Positions 7,564 to 14,156 of a DNA stretch of 14,195 nt are shown piece after piece. The position numbers and the translations under genes were made by a program. This DNA is from Gammaproteobacteria bacterium (lineage in GTDB: Bacteria > Pseudomonadota > Gammaproteobacteria > Arenicellales > JAANXG01): positions 1-14,195 of the forward strand of contig JAANXG010000119.1 in the NCBI GenBank assembly GCA_018263405.1, read 5' to 3'. Under the pieces are notes generated by a model. That model worked only from the letters and a program-made list of their open reading frames with translations, was not told where the DNA came from and ran no database searches. The first letter of the stretch is position 1. Each line of letters begins with the position of its first letter.

Positions 7564-8628
7564 ATGCCACCGGTACGAAACAATACTAACCAACCCGTTG
7601 CCGGCGTTTCCGCGTTGATGCTCGGACTGTTTTTATTCTCATTACAGGACGTCGCCATCAAGTTTTTCAGCAACAGCTACTCGATCTTGCAAATATTCGT
7701 GATTCGCGGCACCGTGGCCCTCGCGCTATGCACCATTCTGGTAGCCCTTTTTGTCGGGAAGAAAGGGTTCGTCATTCGCAGCCCGGAACTGGCGTTAAGC
7801 AAAGGCCTGCTGGCCTTCATCTCGTATCTGGCCTACTACCTGGCAATCGCGTCCATGCCGCTTGCCGATGTTGTCGCTGTTGTACTTACCGCACCCGTCA
7901 TGGTGACGCTGATGTCGGTCGTCCTGCTTCGCGAACGCGTCGGACTACATCGCTGGCTGGCCGTTGTTGTCGGGTTTGCCGGCGTTTTGCTCATCGTAGC
8001 GCCGGGAGGACGCATCGCCAATATCGCGGTTTCCCTCGCCGCGATCGCGGCGCTCACCTACGCCATGGGCAGCATAATCTCCAGATATATCGGGCCGGAA
8101 GATCGTCCTCTTACGGTGACGTTTTATTTCAGCGCGATCAATCTACTGGGTGGTGTGGCGGTCAGCCTGCTGGTGTGGTTGCTCGGATCGACGCCGAAAG
8201 CACAGCATGCGTCCATCGAGTTTCTGTTACGGCCCTGGTCATTCGGCGATCCTGTCGACCTGGCCATTATGATGGCTATCGGTGCGAATGCGGTATCGGG
8301 ATTCTACTTACTGAACAAAGCTTATCTAAGTGCGCCCGCGAGCACGGTGGCGCCCTACGAATACACCTATTTAGTCTGGGCGGTACTGTTCGGTTATCTG
8401 TTGTGGTCGGAAATTCCCGCACCCAACACCACGATGGGGGTGACTCTGCTTGTGCTGGCCAACTTTTCCATCCTGCATCGCGAATTGCTGCACAGAAGAC
8501 GGCTGCGAAGACAACCGCCGGTGGCGGCCGAAATAGAAATTCAGACAGTACAATGGGGCAGCGCTGATCGGCCACCCATCCGAGAATGTGTTGAGCAAGT
8601 CCGGGCTAATGTATACGCCCCAAAATAA
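7564..8628 (+). CDS. EamA/DMT-family permease
   Basis: 354 residues with about ten hydrophobic helices arranged as two EamA repeats (roughly residues 15-146 and 155-305). The first repeat ends in the typical LLRERVGLHRWLAVVVGFAGVLLI segment (121-144). The second contains APYEYTYLVWAVLFGYLLWSEIP (263-285), also characteristic. Drug/metabolite transporter family members move amino acids, sugars or other small metabolites across the inner membrane; the substrate is not deducible. The last ~45 residues are a basic then polar cytoplasmic tail (LHRRRLRRQ and onward), longer than usual. No clear ribosome site precedes ATG 7564, yet the N-terminus fits the family. The 3' end overlaps the convergent MmgE/PrpD gene by 23 bp. 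Likely controlled by the divergent LysR protein. Confidence 0.92.
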   Translation: MPPVRNNTNQPVAGVSALMLGLFLFSLQDVAIKFFSNSYSILQIFVIRGTVALALCTILVALFVGKKGFVIRSPELALSKGLLAFISYLAYYLAIASMPLADVVAVVLTAPVMVTLMSVVLLRERVGLHRWLAVVVGFAGVLLIVAPGGRIANIAVSLAAIAALTYAMGSIISRYIGPEDRPLTVTFYFSAINLLGGVAVSLLVWLLGSTPKAQHASIEFLLRPWSFGDPVDLAIMMAIGANAVSGFYLLNKAYLSAPASTVAPYEYTYLVWAVLFGYLLWSEIPAPNTTMGVTLLVLANFSILHRELLHRRRLRRQPPVAAEIEIQTVQWGSADRPPIRECVEQVRANVYAPK

Positions 8629-9937
8629 TGTCTAGTAGTGTGCTTACACCGGTACTCGTTTCAAGTGTAGCAACTAAACTGCTCAACCTGGTTTGTTGAT
8701 CAGCGGATAAAACGGGGCCCGTTAGTTCAATAAATTTATCCATGATCTGCCGGTCGGACAATGGGTTGTGCGCATCGCCTCTGGCTTCGACGTTTTCGAT
8801 ATCGAACGTCGATTTATCATGCATCCGTATACAAACCGAGGCATATCGCTTTGCGGGGAAAGCCTTGTTATGGACCTCACTCTCCTGAATATAAATGCGT
8901 TCCTGCATCGCTTTGATGGCGGGGTTGGTAAGAGCGGCGTCAGTCACTTCTTCCACTCCCAATTTTCCATTTATCAGTAATGCCGCAACGGGGAAGCCAA
9001 TCGCATATTGGGCGCTCTCGGTCGATTCCGGCTGCTCATTCCCCAGGCGCATCGCTTCATGAAATGTACGAACCTCAACGGCTTCGATGTTTTCTACGTT
9101 GATCGAGTGTCTTGTGGTTAATGCAACCACCGCCTCGAGTGCAGGTTGCGCCCAACGACAAACAGGCCAGGGTTTGAAATATTGATCCAGCATCTCATAG
9201 TGGTGAAAATAATCTTGCCGATCGGCCTCGTTTATGGTCGTCGCAGGCGCTCCGGTAAAACCCGATTGCGCCAAAAATACCGCACTGATTCCCGCCATCG
9301 CACCCCATCCTGCACCATCTTTTAACATGGTGGGATGATCGATGCAGCGCATCATCGGGCTGCGCGGCCCATAGTACTCCGCGATACCCAATGCGTGATC
9401 GAACTGATCCGTCGACATTCCCAGCAGTTTAGCGCCCATCGCGGCAACGCCAACGGCCGTCCATGCTCCTGAGCTCGGGTAATCCCGGGTACGCTTATGT
9501 AGCTCTATACCCGTGCGCAATGCAATCTCGTAGCCAACCACCAAAGCTTCCAGAAAAGTCTTTCCAGAAATCATGCGACCCTGGTGCGAGAGATGACTTG
9601 ACAGAGACAATAATGCGGGGATAACCGATGCGCCTGCGTGCCCTTTGGTCAGACGATGCCCGTCATGCGCATCGAGAGAATCAACCAGCAGCCCACCCGC
9701 GAGTGCCGCACCTGCGGCGGAACATCCGCCATCAAAGCCAATGAGCGATGACCGACTACCAGATGTTGCTCCAAGCTGACTGAGTGCAAACCTTGCGCTG
9801 ATGGCGGCGGCCTCCGTTTGACTGGCGGCCAGTGCGACGCCCAGAGTATCGAGCAGGCAGCGCCGTGCCATCTTCTGCACAGTTACAGGCAGCAACTCCC
9901 ATTCAATACCAAAATTAAAGCGATGAATATCCGCCAT
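8606..9937 (-). CDS. MmgE/PrpD-family protein
   Basis: 443 residues, the full length of the family. The N-terminal helical domain carries VDSLDAHDGHRLTKGHAGASVIPALL (85-110), the family's D..D..H...GH.G signature, followed by VVGYEIALRTG (133-143) and LKDGAGWGAMAG (205-216). The segment YFKPWPVCRWAQPALEAV (253-270) matches the lid-domain motif in which many relatives have His at the Gln265 position. Known members include 2-methylcitrate dehydratase, cis-aconitate decarboxylase and iminodisuccinate epimerase, so a lyase or epimerase acting on a small polycarboxylate is reasonable, but the exact reaction is unknown. The start ATG 9937-9935 has only a weak GAGAA upstream. With the convergent permease and its LysR gene it probably forms an uptake-plus-catabolism module. 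The gene upstream (HAD remnant) is broken. Confidence 0.92.
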   Translation of the reverse strand: MADIHRFNFGIEWELLPVTVQKMARRCLLDTLGVALAASQTEAAAISARFALSQLGATSGSRSSLIGFDGGCSAAGAALAGGLLVDSLDAHDGHRLTKGHAGASVIPALLSLSSHLSHQGRMISGKTFLEALVVGYEIALRTGIELHKRTRDYPSSGAWTAVGVAAMGAKLLGMSTDQFDHALGIAEYYGPRSPMMRCIDHPTMLKDGAGWGAMAGISAVFLAQSGFTGAPATTINEADRQDYFHHYEMLDQYFKPWPVCRWAQPALEAVVALTTRHSINVENIEAVEVRTFHEAMRLGNEQPESTESAQYAIGFPVAALLINGKLGVEEVTDAALTNPAIKAMQERIYIQESEVHNKAFPAKRYASVCIRMHDKSTFDIENVEARGDAHNPLSDRQIMDKFIELTGPVLSADQQTRLSSLVATLETSTGVSTLLDIILGRIH

Positions 9938-9975
9938 TATCGTAATTTCTCAAAAAGTCCGTGCAATGTCGGCGA

Positions 9976-10329
9976 TCATGTGGGGGTTATTGAGAACTTA
10001 CCCATTATCGTGTTTATAAAATGTTTCACGACTCTACAACCGCAACATGGGCACTGTATCAGCGTTCCGGCGATGGCGCGTGCCAGACGGAATCGGCGGG
10101 TTGCGATCCGACATGGGGCGGCCTCGACCTGCTGCAACGCCAACGCCGGCTTGGTCGTAAAGCCGGCCTCTTCAGGGATCATGATGCCGCCATTTTCAAA
10201 CCAGCACTCCATTGCTGCATAGGCTCCAGCGGTCAATCGACCGCGACTGGTGAGGGTGTCGTCAATATCGGCAAGGATGCCACACACGTGTTGACGCTTG
10301 GTGCGGGAAAAATGCGATAAAGGTTGCAA
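9976..10329 (-). pseudogene. HAD-superfamily phosphatase remnant (5' end only)
   Basis: A 117-codon frame starting at TTG 10329. Residues 1-43 look like the start of a HAD phosphatase: GILADIDDTLTSRGRLTAGAYAAME contains the motif I Asp-x-Asp (DIDDTLT) followed by the expected GRLTAxAYxA helix. Immediately after this the family similarity stops; none of the cap or HAD motifs II-IV can be found, and the remainder (FENGGIMIPEEAGF... to the stop at 9976) is not recognisable. Normal members of this group have over 250 residues. I read it as a gene that lost its body by deletion and now runs into unrelated sequence. It begins directly after the stop of a PaiB-like fragment, in the same frame. A short expressed peptide is possible but unlikely to be catalytic. 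Confidence 0.55.
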
Positions 10330-10389
10330 TTAAGTTATCCGCTCGCGGGTAGTAGCCGCATTTTGCTCGAAATGCTCGGGAATATACAT
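10330..10389 (-). pseudogene. Probable PaiB-like FMN-binding regulator remnant (first codons)
   Basis: Starting at ATG 10389-10387, only 2 nt after the LysE/RhtB stop, a 19-codon frame encodes MYIPEHFEQ... and ends with TAA at 10332-10330. The opening MYxPxHF is the very conserved N-terminus of the PaiB/FMN-binding negative transcriptional regulator family, whose members are about 200 residues. The match then fades and the frame stops. The 2-nt spacing from the exporter stop suggests the two were once co-translated. The assignment rests on about nine residues. Confidence 0.4.
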
Positions 10390-10391
10390 GG

Positions 10392-11015
10392 CTACCGGGT
10401 TTCAGCGATAAGACGCACAGCCAGACCGATAAAAACAATTCCAGCCAGCGCGTTCAGGACACGCAGCGCGATTCCGGATTTACTCAGCCATTGCCCCAGG
10501 GTTCCGGCCAACAGGCTGATCGAACCGAACACCAGGACAGTAGCGACGATAAATACCAGACCCAAAACAAAGATTTGCACCACCAGATTTCCGCGCGCCG
10601 GGTCGGCGAACTGCGGCAGAAAAGCCAGAAAAAATATCGACACCTTCGGATTGGTGATGTTCATTATGATACCGCGCACATATAGCCTGAACGGGGGAAG
10701 CCCCTGCCGCCCGGCGCCGTTGTGTTGTGCCGTCGCTCTGAAGGCCCGATACGCCAGATAGATCAGATAACCCGCGCCGGCGATCTTCAGCGCTGTAAAC
10801 GCGATAGCGGAGTTCTGGAACAACGCCGCCACGCCCACGGCCACAATCGTGGTATGGACGATCAGTCCGGTACATAAGCCCACGGTCACAAACAACCCCG
10901 CCAGCCGTCCATGTAGCGCCGATTGGGTCAGCACAAACAAATTATCCGGACCGGGCGCCAGTCCCAGGACCACGGACGAACCGAAAAAAAGAAGTAATAT
11001 AGAAGAATCGAACAT
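10392..11015 (-). CDS. LysE/RhtB-family amino-acid exporter
   Basis: 207 residues, the usual length, six hydrophobic helices. Family signatures are present: LGLAPGPDNLFVLTQSALHGR (17-37, with the PGPD motif), IAGAGYLIYLAYRAFR (78-93), and GIIMNITNPKVSIFFLAFLPQF (115-136, with NPK). LysE/RhtB proteins export amino acids such as lysine, threonine, homoserine lactone-type compounds or cysteine metabolites through the inner membrane; the substrate here is unknown. ATG 11015-11013 is chosen because the N-terminus fits the family, though the ribosome site is weak. It appears intact while both its flanks hold broken genes. A PaiB-like start lies 2 nt downstream. Confidence 0.93.
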   Translation of the reverse strand: MFDSSILLLFFGSSVVLGLAPGPDNLFVLTQSALHGRLAGLFVTVGLCTGLIVHTTIVAVGVAALFQNSAIAFTALKIAGAGYLIYLAYRAFRATAQHNGAGRQGLPPFRLYVRGIIMNITNPKVSIFFLAFLPQFADPARGNLVVQIFVLGLVFIVATVLVFGSISLLAGTLGQWLSKSGIALRVLNALAGIVFIGLAVRLIAETR

Positions 11016-11046
11016 AGACGCAATATTTGCCGTACACGCTCCTCGC

Positions 11047-11706
11047 CTACGACTTACTTTCCATCACAAGAAATCGATATTGTTTCCGGTCATGAGTCAA
11101 CGTTAGCGATTTGCGAATTTGGAAACTTTGATTTAGTTCTTTTTGTTCAGCTTCCGGAATAATATCTTCCCTATACAGTAGATAAAACTTTTTCGTAGCG
11201 TGCCCTCTCTTTGTTAACGCTTGAGTGTTTCGAAGTGTACGCACCGGTGGAGAAAGGTAAAAATCGAAATGAGGTTTGCTCATAGCAAGCATATACAAGA
11301 TGTTCCCGGCAGGGACATGCTCATTGATCTGCTCACAGATGCGCCTGGGCGATTTCCGTGCATTCTGCTCGGGAATCACCGATGTGGTGTGAGCGCCTTT
11401 CAGGACGACTACCAAACCCAGGCAACCCAGCATCACCCGCCGCCCTTGTGTCTTCCGGATTGCAGCGTATATGGAAACAATGGCGATTCCCCATAACACC
11501 GCCCACATTAACCCCATGGCAAGGTTTTGCGGGTAAAGCCGATAATGCACCAGCACAAGCAATGGAGCGATAAAGCCACCCGTGACGGTAATAACACTTA
11601 AAACTTTAACCGGCGCCTTGCCCCGTTCTCGCACTCCCATGCGAATGCAATGTAATCCAAATGCCCCGATAACGGCCAAAGCACGTCCGAGGCGTCCAGC
11701 CCCCAT
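11047..11706 (-). CDS. Orphan membrane protein resembling the C-terminal part of an ArnT/GT39 glycosyltransferase
   Basis: 219 residues from ATG 11706-11704. Three or four hydrophobic segments (about 8-20, 36-56, 62-84, 91-108) precede a soluble C-terminal domain (~115-219) with ICEQINEHVPAGNILYMLAMSKPHFDFYLSPPVRTL (123-158 region). This layout, final membrane helices followed by a small domain asking for a 'can the substrate be paid' type fold near FYL, is that of the end of ArnT/PMT-like glycosyltransferases. Those enzymes have 450-550 residues and keep their catalytic Asp/Glu in N-terminal loops absent here. So this is probably a 5'-truncated, non-catalytic remnant. The frame one step over, just upstream, reads a hydrophobic VVSLSIFWVVMYLWG, which may be the continuation of the same protein past a frameshift. 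It might still be expressed from the ATG. Family guess moderate. Confidence 0.45.
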   Translation of the reverse strand: MGAGRLGRALAVIGAFGLHCIRMGVRERGKAPVKVLSVITVTGGFIAPLLVLVHYRLYPQNLAMGLMWAVLWGIAIVSIYAAIRKTQGRRVMLGCLGLVVVLKGAHTTSVIPEQNARKSPRRICEQINEHVPAGNILYMLAMSKPHFDFYLSPPVRTLRNTQALTKRGHATKKFYLLYREDIIPEAEQKELNQSFQIRKSLTLTHDRKQYRFLVMESKS

Positions 11707-11797
11707 AAGTACATCACCACCCAGAATATCGAGAGCGACACAACTGGAGCTTTGAAGGCGTTAAAAGATCGATACACGGTTTTGGCTTTCGGCCCCC

Positions 11798-11885
11798 TCA
11801 GGCAACGGGGAAATAAAAATAGGTGCCGGAAAATGGTTCGTCCGACAGCGTGAAATGCCACCATTCGTAATCGTGATGGATAACA
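11798..11885 (-). pseudogene. C-terminal end of a VanX/DdpX-like M15 D-Ala-D-Ala dipeptidase
   Basis: The - strand frame ending at TGA 11800-11798 reads DYEWWHFTLSDEPFSGTYF then YFPVA and stop. EWWHFTL...EP...TYF.FPV is the conserved C-terminus of M15 dipeptidases of the VanX/DdpX type; EWWH supplies a catalytic Glu and a zinc-ligand His. Only about the last 25 of some 200 residues remain. Just upstream the same frame continues into a piece resembling the GFA gene's 3' end, so this is a junction of two unrelated gene ends, not a functional peptidase. Confidence 0.6.
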
Positions 11886-11929
11886 AGGAGGATAAAGCAC
11901 ATATCTCGTGGTGAAAAGATCTTCCCGGG
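11886..11929 (-). repeat. Diverged partial copy of the GFA gene 3' region
   Basis: The + strand text GGAGGATAAAGCACAT...GTGGTGAAAAGAT, CTTCCCGG at 11886-11927 aligns with 13359-13406 inside the GFA gene, with two substitutions and one 6-nt gap. Read on the - strand it gives PGKIFSPRDMCFILL against AGKISIFSPRDMWFILPS in the intact protein; the gap keeps the frame. It is therefore either a duplicated scrap of this gene or the tail of a second GFA paralogue. It runs in frame into the M15 peptidase tail. Confidence 0.65.
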
Positions 11930-12011
11930 GAGCTTGGGTCTATGCGCACAGGGGTAAAATACGGTGTATAGGGCACAATTTTCGCGCCCGTCTTTTGTGA
12001 AACCGTCTTAT

Positions 12012-13286
12012 TTAGGAAGCCAGTTTCTTCCAGGCGCTTTCCATCAAACTCTGTTCAAAAACCGCGTTGCCGGGATATGCCGTGCCAAAGGTCATGTCCC
12101 AGAACTTTTTTTCCTCCATGCAGAGATAAAAAAAGACCTTTGCGTGCCAGGGACTAAAGACGTCATAGGCATGTTGAAAGAGTGACTTCTTAACTTCCTG
12201 CGGATAAGTCAGCTTTCCTTCCGGGTTCCGGACCATTGGCATTTGATGTATTTTGCTCTTGATTCCATAGGTTCGGATTTTCCGGATGATCGGCTTTGGG
12301 AAAGTCAGGCTCCCAAACGAAACGAAGGCTACTTCGTCTGTATGAAACTTGTTAATGACATCTCCAATCAAGGCGTAATAATCTTCCCGCCACCCTTTGT
12401 AGGCGATCAAGGGGTGCAGATGGAAACCAATCCCGACGCCCCGGTCGGCGACCGATCGGGCAGCTTCCAGCCGCTTTGACAGGCTCGGAGTCAGGTGCTC
12501 CTCGTTGTGAATGATAATGTCAGGGTTCAATGACCAGGAACAAATAATATTCCGGGGGACATCCGAATTGATGATGTAATCCACATTCCTTGACTTGGTC
12601 TTGAATTCAATTAGTGCATTGGGCCACTTCCGGGCAAAACGGAACATATCGTCCAGGATGCCATGCGCGTTCCCCCACATCAGCGCATCCGAGGCCTGGC
12701 CCGTTCCAATGTGGTAGTGTCTTTCCGGATCAAGTTCTATGGCATCCAGTTTTTCGCCAAAATGGTTGTCGAACAGGATATTGTCGTCCGTATACATGGA
12801 TTGAATGCTGCAATAGCTACAACCAAAGCCACAGTTTTTTACGGCATCAATGGTATGGAGGTTGCAGCAGAGCGTTTTTTCCGAATAAACAGGGCACTTA
12901 CCGAATATCTTGGCCCCAGACGTTTTCTCTAGACGCTTTATTTTTCGATTTCTATAGGACCGGTTATGTCGCGGCTCGTGTGTATAGGCGACTTCCTTTT
13001 CGGTGACATCCTTGAGAAGTATTTCAAGTTTGCTGAATGCCCACTTTTTGAACGTTCGCCCGTCGAGGTTATTGATTTGTCGCCACCGGATCCAGGTGGT
13101 TATCAGGTCTTTTTCCTTCCAGACGGTCAAGTCGATAGTGGACTCAACGAACTTTCTCAGTTCCTGGAGCGTGAAGCGATTTTCAGTCGCGATCTCTCGA
13201 ATCGCCTGTTGTTCACTCTCTGCCAACTTATCAAAGAGCGTTTGTTTTTTTATTTCTTCAAATTTATGCAGATAGTCAGAGATCAA
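12012..13286 (-). CDS. SPL-like radical SAM protein (spore photoproduct lyase family)
   Basis: 424 residues. The [4Fe-4S]/SAM motif is NCGFGCSYCS, C152-x3-C156-x2-C159, followed by HIGTGQASDALMW (192-204) and FKTKSRNVDYII (228-239), which match the SplB-type core. SplB from spore formers repairs the spore photoproduct thymine dimer and has about 340 residues. This protein has an additional ~120-residue N-terminal region, mostly helical and charged, and extra cysteines (131, 140, 141) just before the cluster. Homologues occur in non-sporulating proteobacteria, where the substrate is unknown; DNA-lesion or other radical chemistry is inference only. The start is TTG 13286-13284, whose TTGA overlaps the GFA stop by 4 nt, with GGGAG about 8 nt upstream; the next in-frame Met lies beyond the radical SAM motif, so TTG is well supported. 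Codon use is more A/T-rich than in the left part of the window. Confidence 0.88.
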   Translation of the reverse strand: MISDYLHKFEEIKKQTLFDKLAESEQQAIREIATENRFTLQELRKFVESTIDLTVWKEKDLITTWIRWRQINNLDGRTFKKWAFSKLEILLKDVTEKEVAYTHEPRHNRSYRNRKIKRLEKTSGAKIFGKCPVYSEKTLCCNLHTIDAVKNCGFGCSYCSIQSMYTDDNILFDNHFGEKLDAIELDPERHYHIGTGQASDALMWGNAHGILDDMFRFARKWPNALIEFKTKSRNVDYIINSDVPRNIICSWSLNPDIIIHNEEHLTPSLSKRLEAARSVADRGVGIGFHLHPLIAYKGWREDYYALIGDVINKFHTDEVAFVSFGSLTFPKPIIRKIRTYGIKSKIHQMPMVRNPEGKLTYPQEVKKSLFQHAYDVFSPWHAKVFFYLCMEEKKFWDMTFGTAYPGNAVFEQSLMESAWKKLAS

Positions 13287-13699
13287 GATCGCTGCTCCCG
13301 GGTCCGTGGACAGCCCGGCCGGCTGGTTTGCGAAGTTTTAGCAAAGTCCGTCACGGAAGGGAGGATAAACCACATGTCTCGTGGTGAAAAGATACTGATC
13401 TTCCCGGCCCGGATACAGTGTATCTTCGGCCCGTCGCCAACGGAAGTGGAGTAGATCGGCGAACCACATTCGGGGCAGAAAGACTGTGGGCGCTGGTTGC
13501 CGCTTTCCCCCGTCTTTATATAGGTCTTGAGTTCGCCGCTGAGCAGTTTGAACGTGCCTTCCCGCGTCAGCGCGATCGTTCGAAACGCAGAGCCGGACAA
13601 TGTCTGGCAATCCGTGCAGTGGCAGATCCCGACGTTGTCGAGGTCGATTTCGGCCTCGTAGGTAATGTAACCACAGTGGCATGCCCCGTCGATCTTCAC
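13283..13699 (-). CDS. GFA/CENP-V-family zinc protein
   Basis: 138 residues from the GTG at 13699-13697. The zinc ligands of the GFA fold are all visible: CHCGYITYEA (Cys7, Cys9), ICHCTDCQTLSGSAFR (Cys26, Cys28, Cys31) and SFCPECGSPIYS (Cys75, Cys78). The family was named for glutathione-dependent formaldehyde activation, but most members have no proven activity. GTG is chosen because family members begin just before the first CxC, and GGGGGACC lies about 7 nt upstream; the frame stays open to 13807 but the added residues are not family-like. The ending (FAKTSQTSRPGCPRTREQRS) is a longer, polar tail than usual. Its stop overlaps the start of the SPL-like gene, so the two are probably translated together. 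A fragment like its 3' part occurs at 11886-11929. Confidence 0.88.
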   Translation of the reverse strand: MKIDGACHCGYITYEAEIDLDNVGICHCTDCQTLSGSAFRTIALTREGTFKLLSGELKTYIKTGESGNQRPQSFCPECGSPIYSTSVGDGPKIHCIRAGKISIFSPRDMWFILPSVTDFAKTSQTSRPGCPRTREQRS

Positions 13700-13847
13700 G
13701 ACAAAGGTCCCCCGGAACAAGCGTGCTGGCGAACTTCGGATGTATCCGTCATGTTGCCATGCCCTCGTCTCAACGTCCACGTAGTGGGCATCAAAACAGC
13801 GTTTCACTTGTGCGGCCTCTTATCGCCTGGTGCTGTGCTGGGGAGAA

Positions 13848-13853
13848 ATTGTA
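13848..13853 (-). promoter_or_regulatory. Possible -10 element for the GFA-SPL operon
   Basis: TACAAT on the - strand, about 150 nt before the GTG start of the GFA gene, in the most AT-rich patch of the upstream region. A matching -35 is weak, and no transcription data support it. Confidence 0.25.
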
Positions 13854-14112
13854 AAAAGTTAAGGCAGTGAATCGGCTTGAACGTATTGTCATGAGAGGAT
13901 AAATTAAGCCGATGTAGGGATCCAGATCGATGGCTGGACCATTTTCAGACAAGCCGGAGTCGGACCACCATGAAGCATAAGCGGACCGAGCGTTACCTGC
14001 CCGCAAACAACGCTGCCTGTTCGAACAATATCGTCCCGGCCCCGCAGCTCAAACCGGTGGCCTAGGAGTTAGGATGAATCTACTGCGGCGGCGGGAGATC
14101 GGCCCACTTTCC

Positions 14113-14156
14113 CGATTTATTTCGTTAAATAGCTGGCTATTCGCCTCAATAAATCG
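14113..14156. repeat. 44-bp nested palindrome
   Basis: Outer arms CGATTTATT (14113-14121) and AATAAATCG (14148-14156) are perfect complements. Inner arms AATAGC (14128-14133) and GCTATT (14136-14141) are also perfect, and both pairs share the same centre (14134/14135). Between them lie two unmatched 6-nt segments (TCGTTA, CGCCTC), so a single strand would fold as a long hairpin with a symmetric internal loop. Neither strand has a T-run after it, which argues against an intrinsic terminator; an operator, a mobile-element end or a repeat family member are alternatives. Confidence 0.7.

Larger units (their letters stand above)
11707..12011. other. Gene-fragment patchwork between the orphan membrane protein and the SPL-like gene
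   Basis: 305 bp without an intact gene. From right to left on the - strand: ~75 bp of unassigned sequence after the SPL-like stop (a frame LYTVFYPCAHRPKLPGK is open but unrecognised), the GFA-like scrap, the M15 peptidase tail and its stop at 11798, then ~90 bp leading into the orphan membrane protein. No transposase, clear inverted terminal repeats or terminator with a T-run was seen. Confidence 0.6.

Noticed and set aside
10021..10320. A 99-codon + strand frame opposite the HAD remnant
   Set aside because: The opposite strand shows the HAD motif I; this frame's product is low in hydrophobic pattern and unrecognisable.
13791..14006. A 71-codon - strand frame upstream of GFA
   Set aside because: No domain, no convincing ribosome site, and it lies where the GFA promoter is expected.
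14113..14156. Integron attC site, suggested by GTTAAAT inside the palindrome and by a nearby GFA gene
   Set aside because: There is no matching RYYYAAC arm at the other end, the core is inside the stem rather than at its base, and no integrase or second site is visible.
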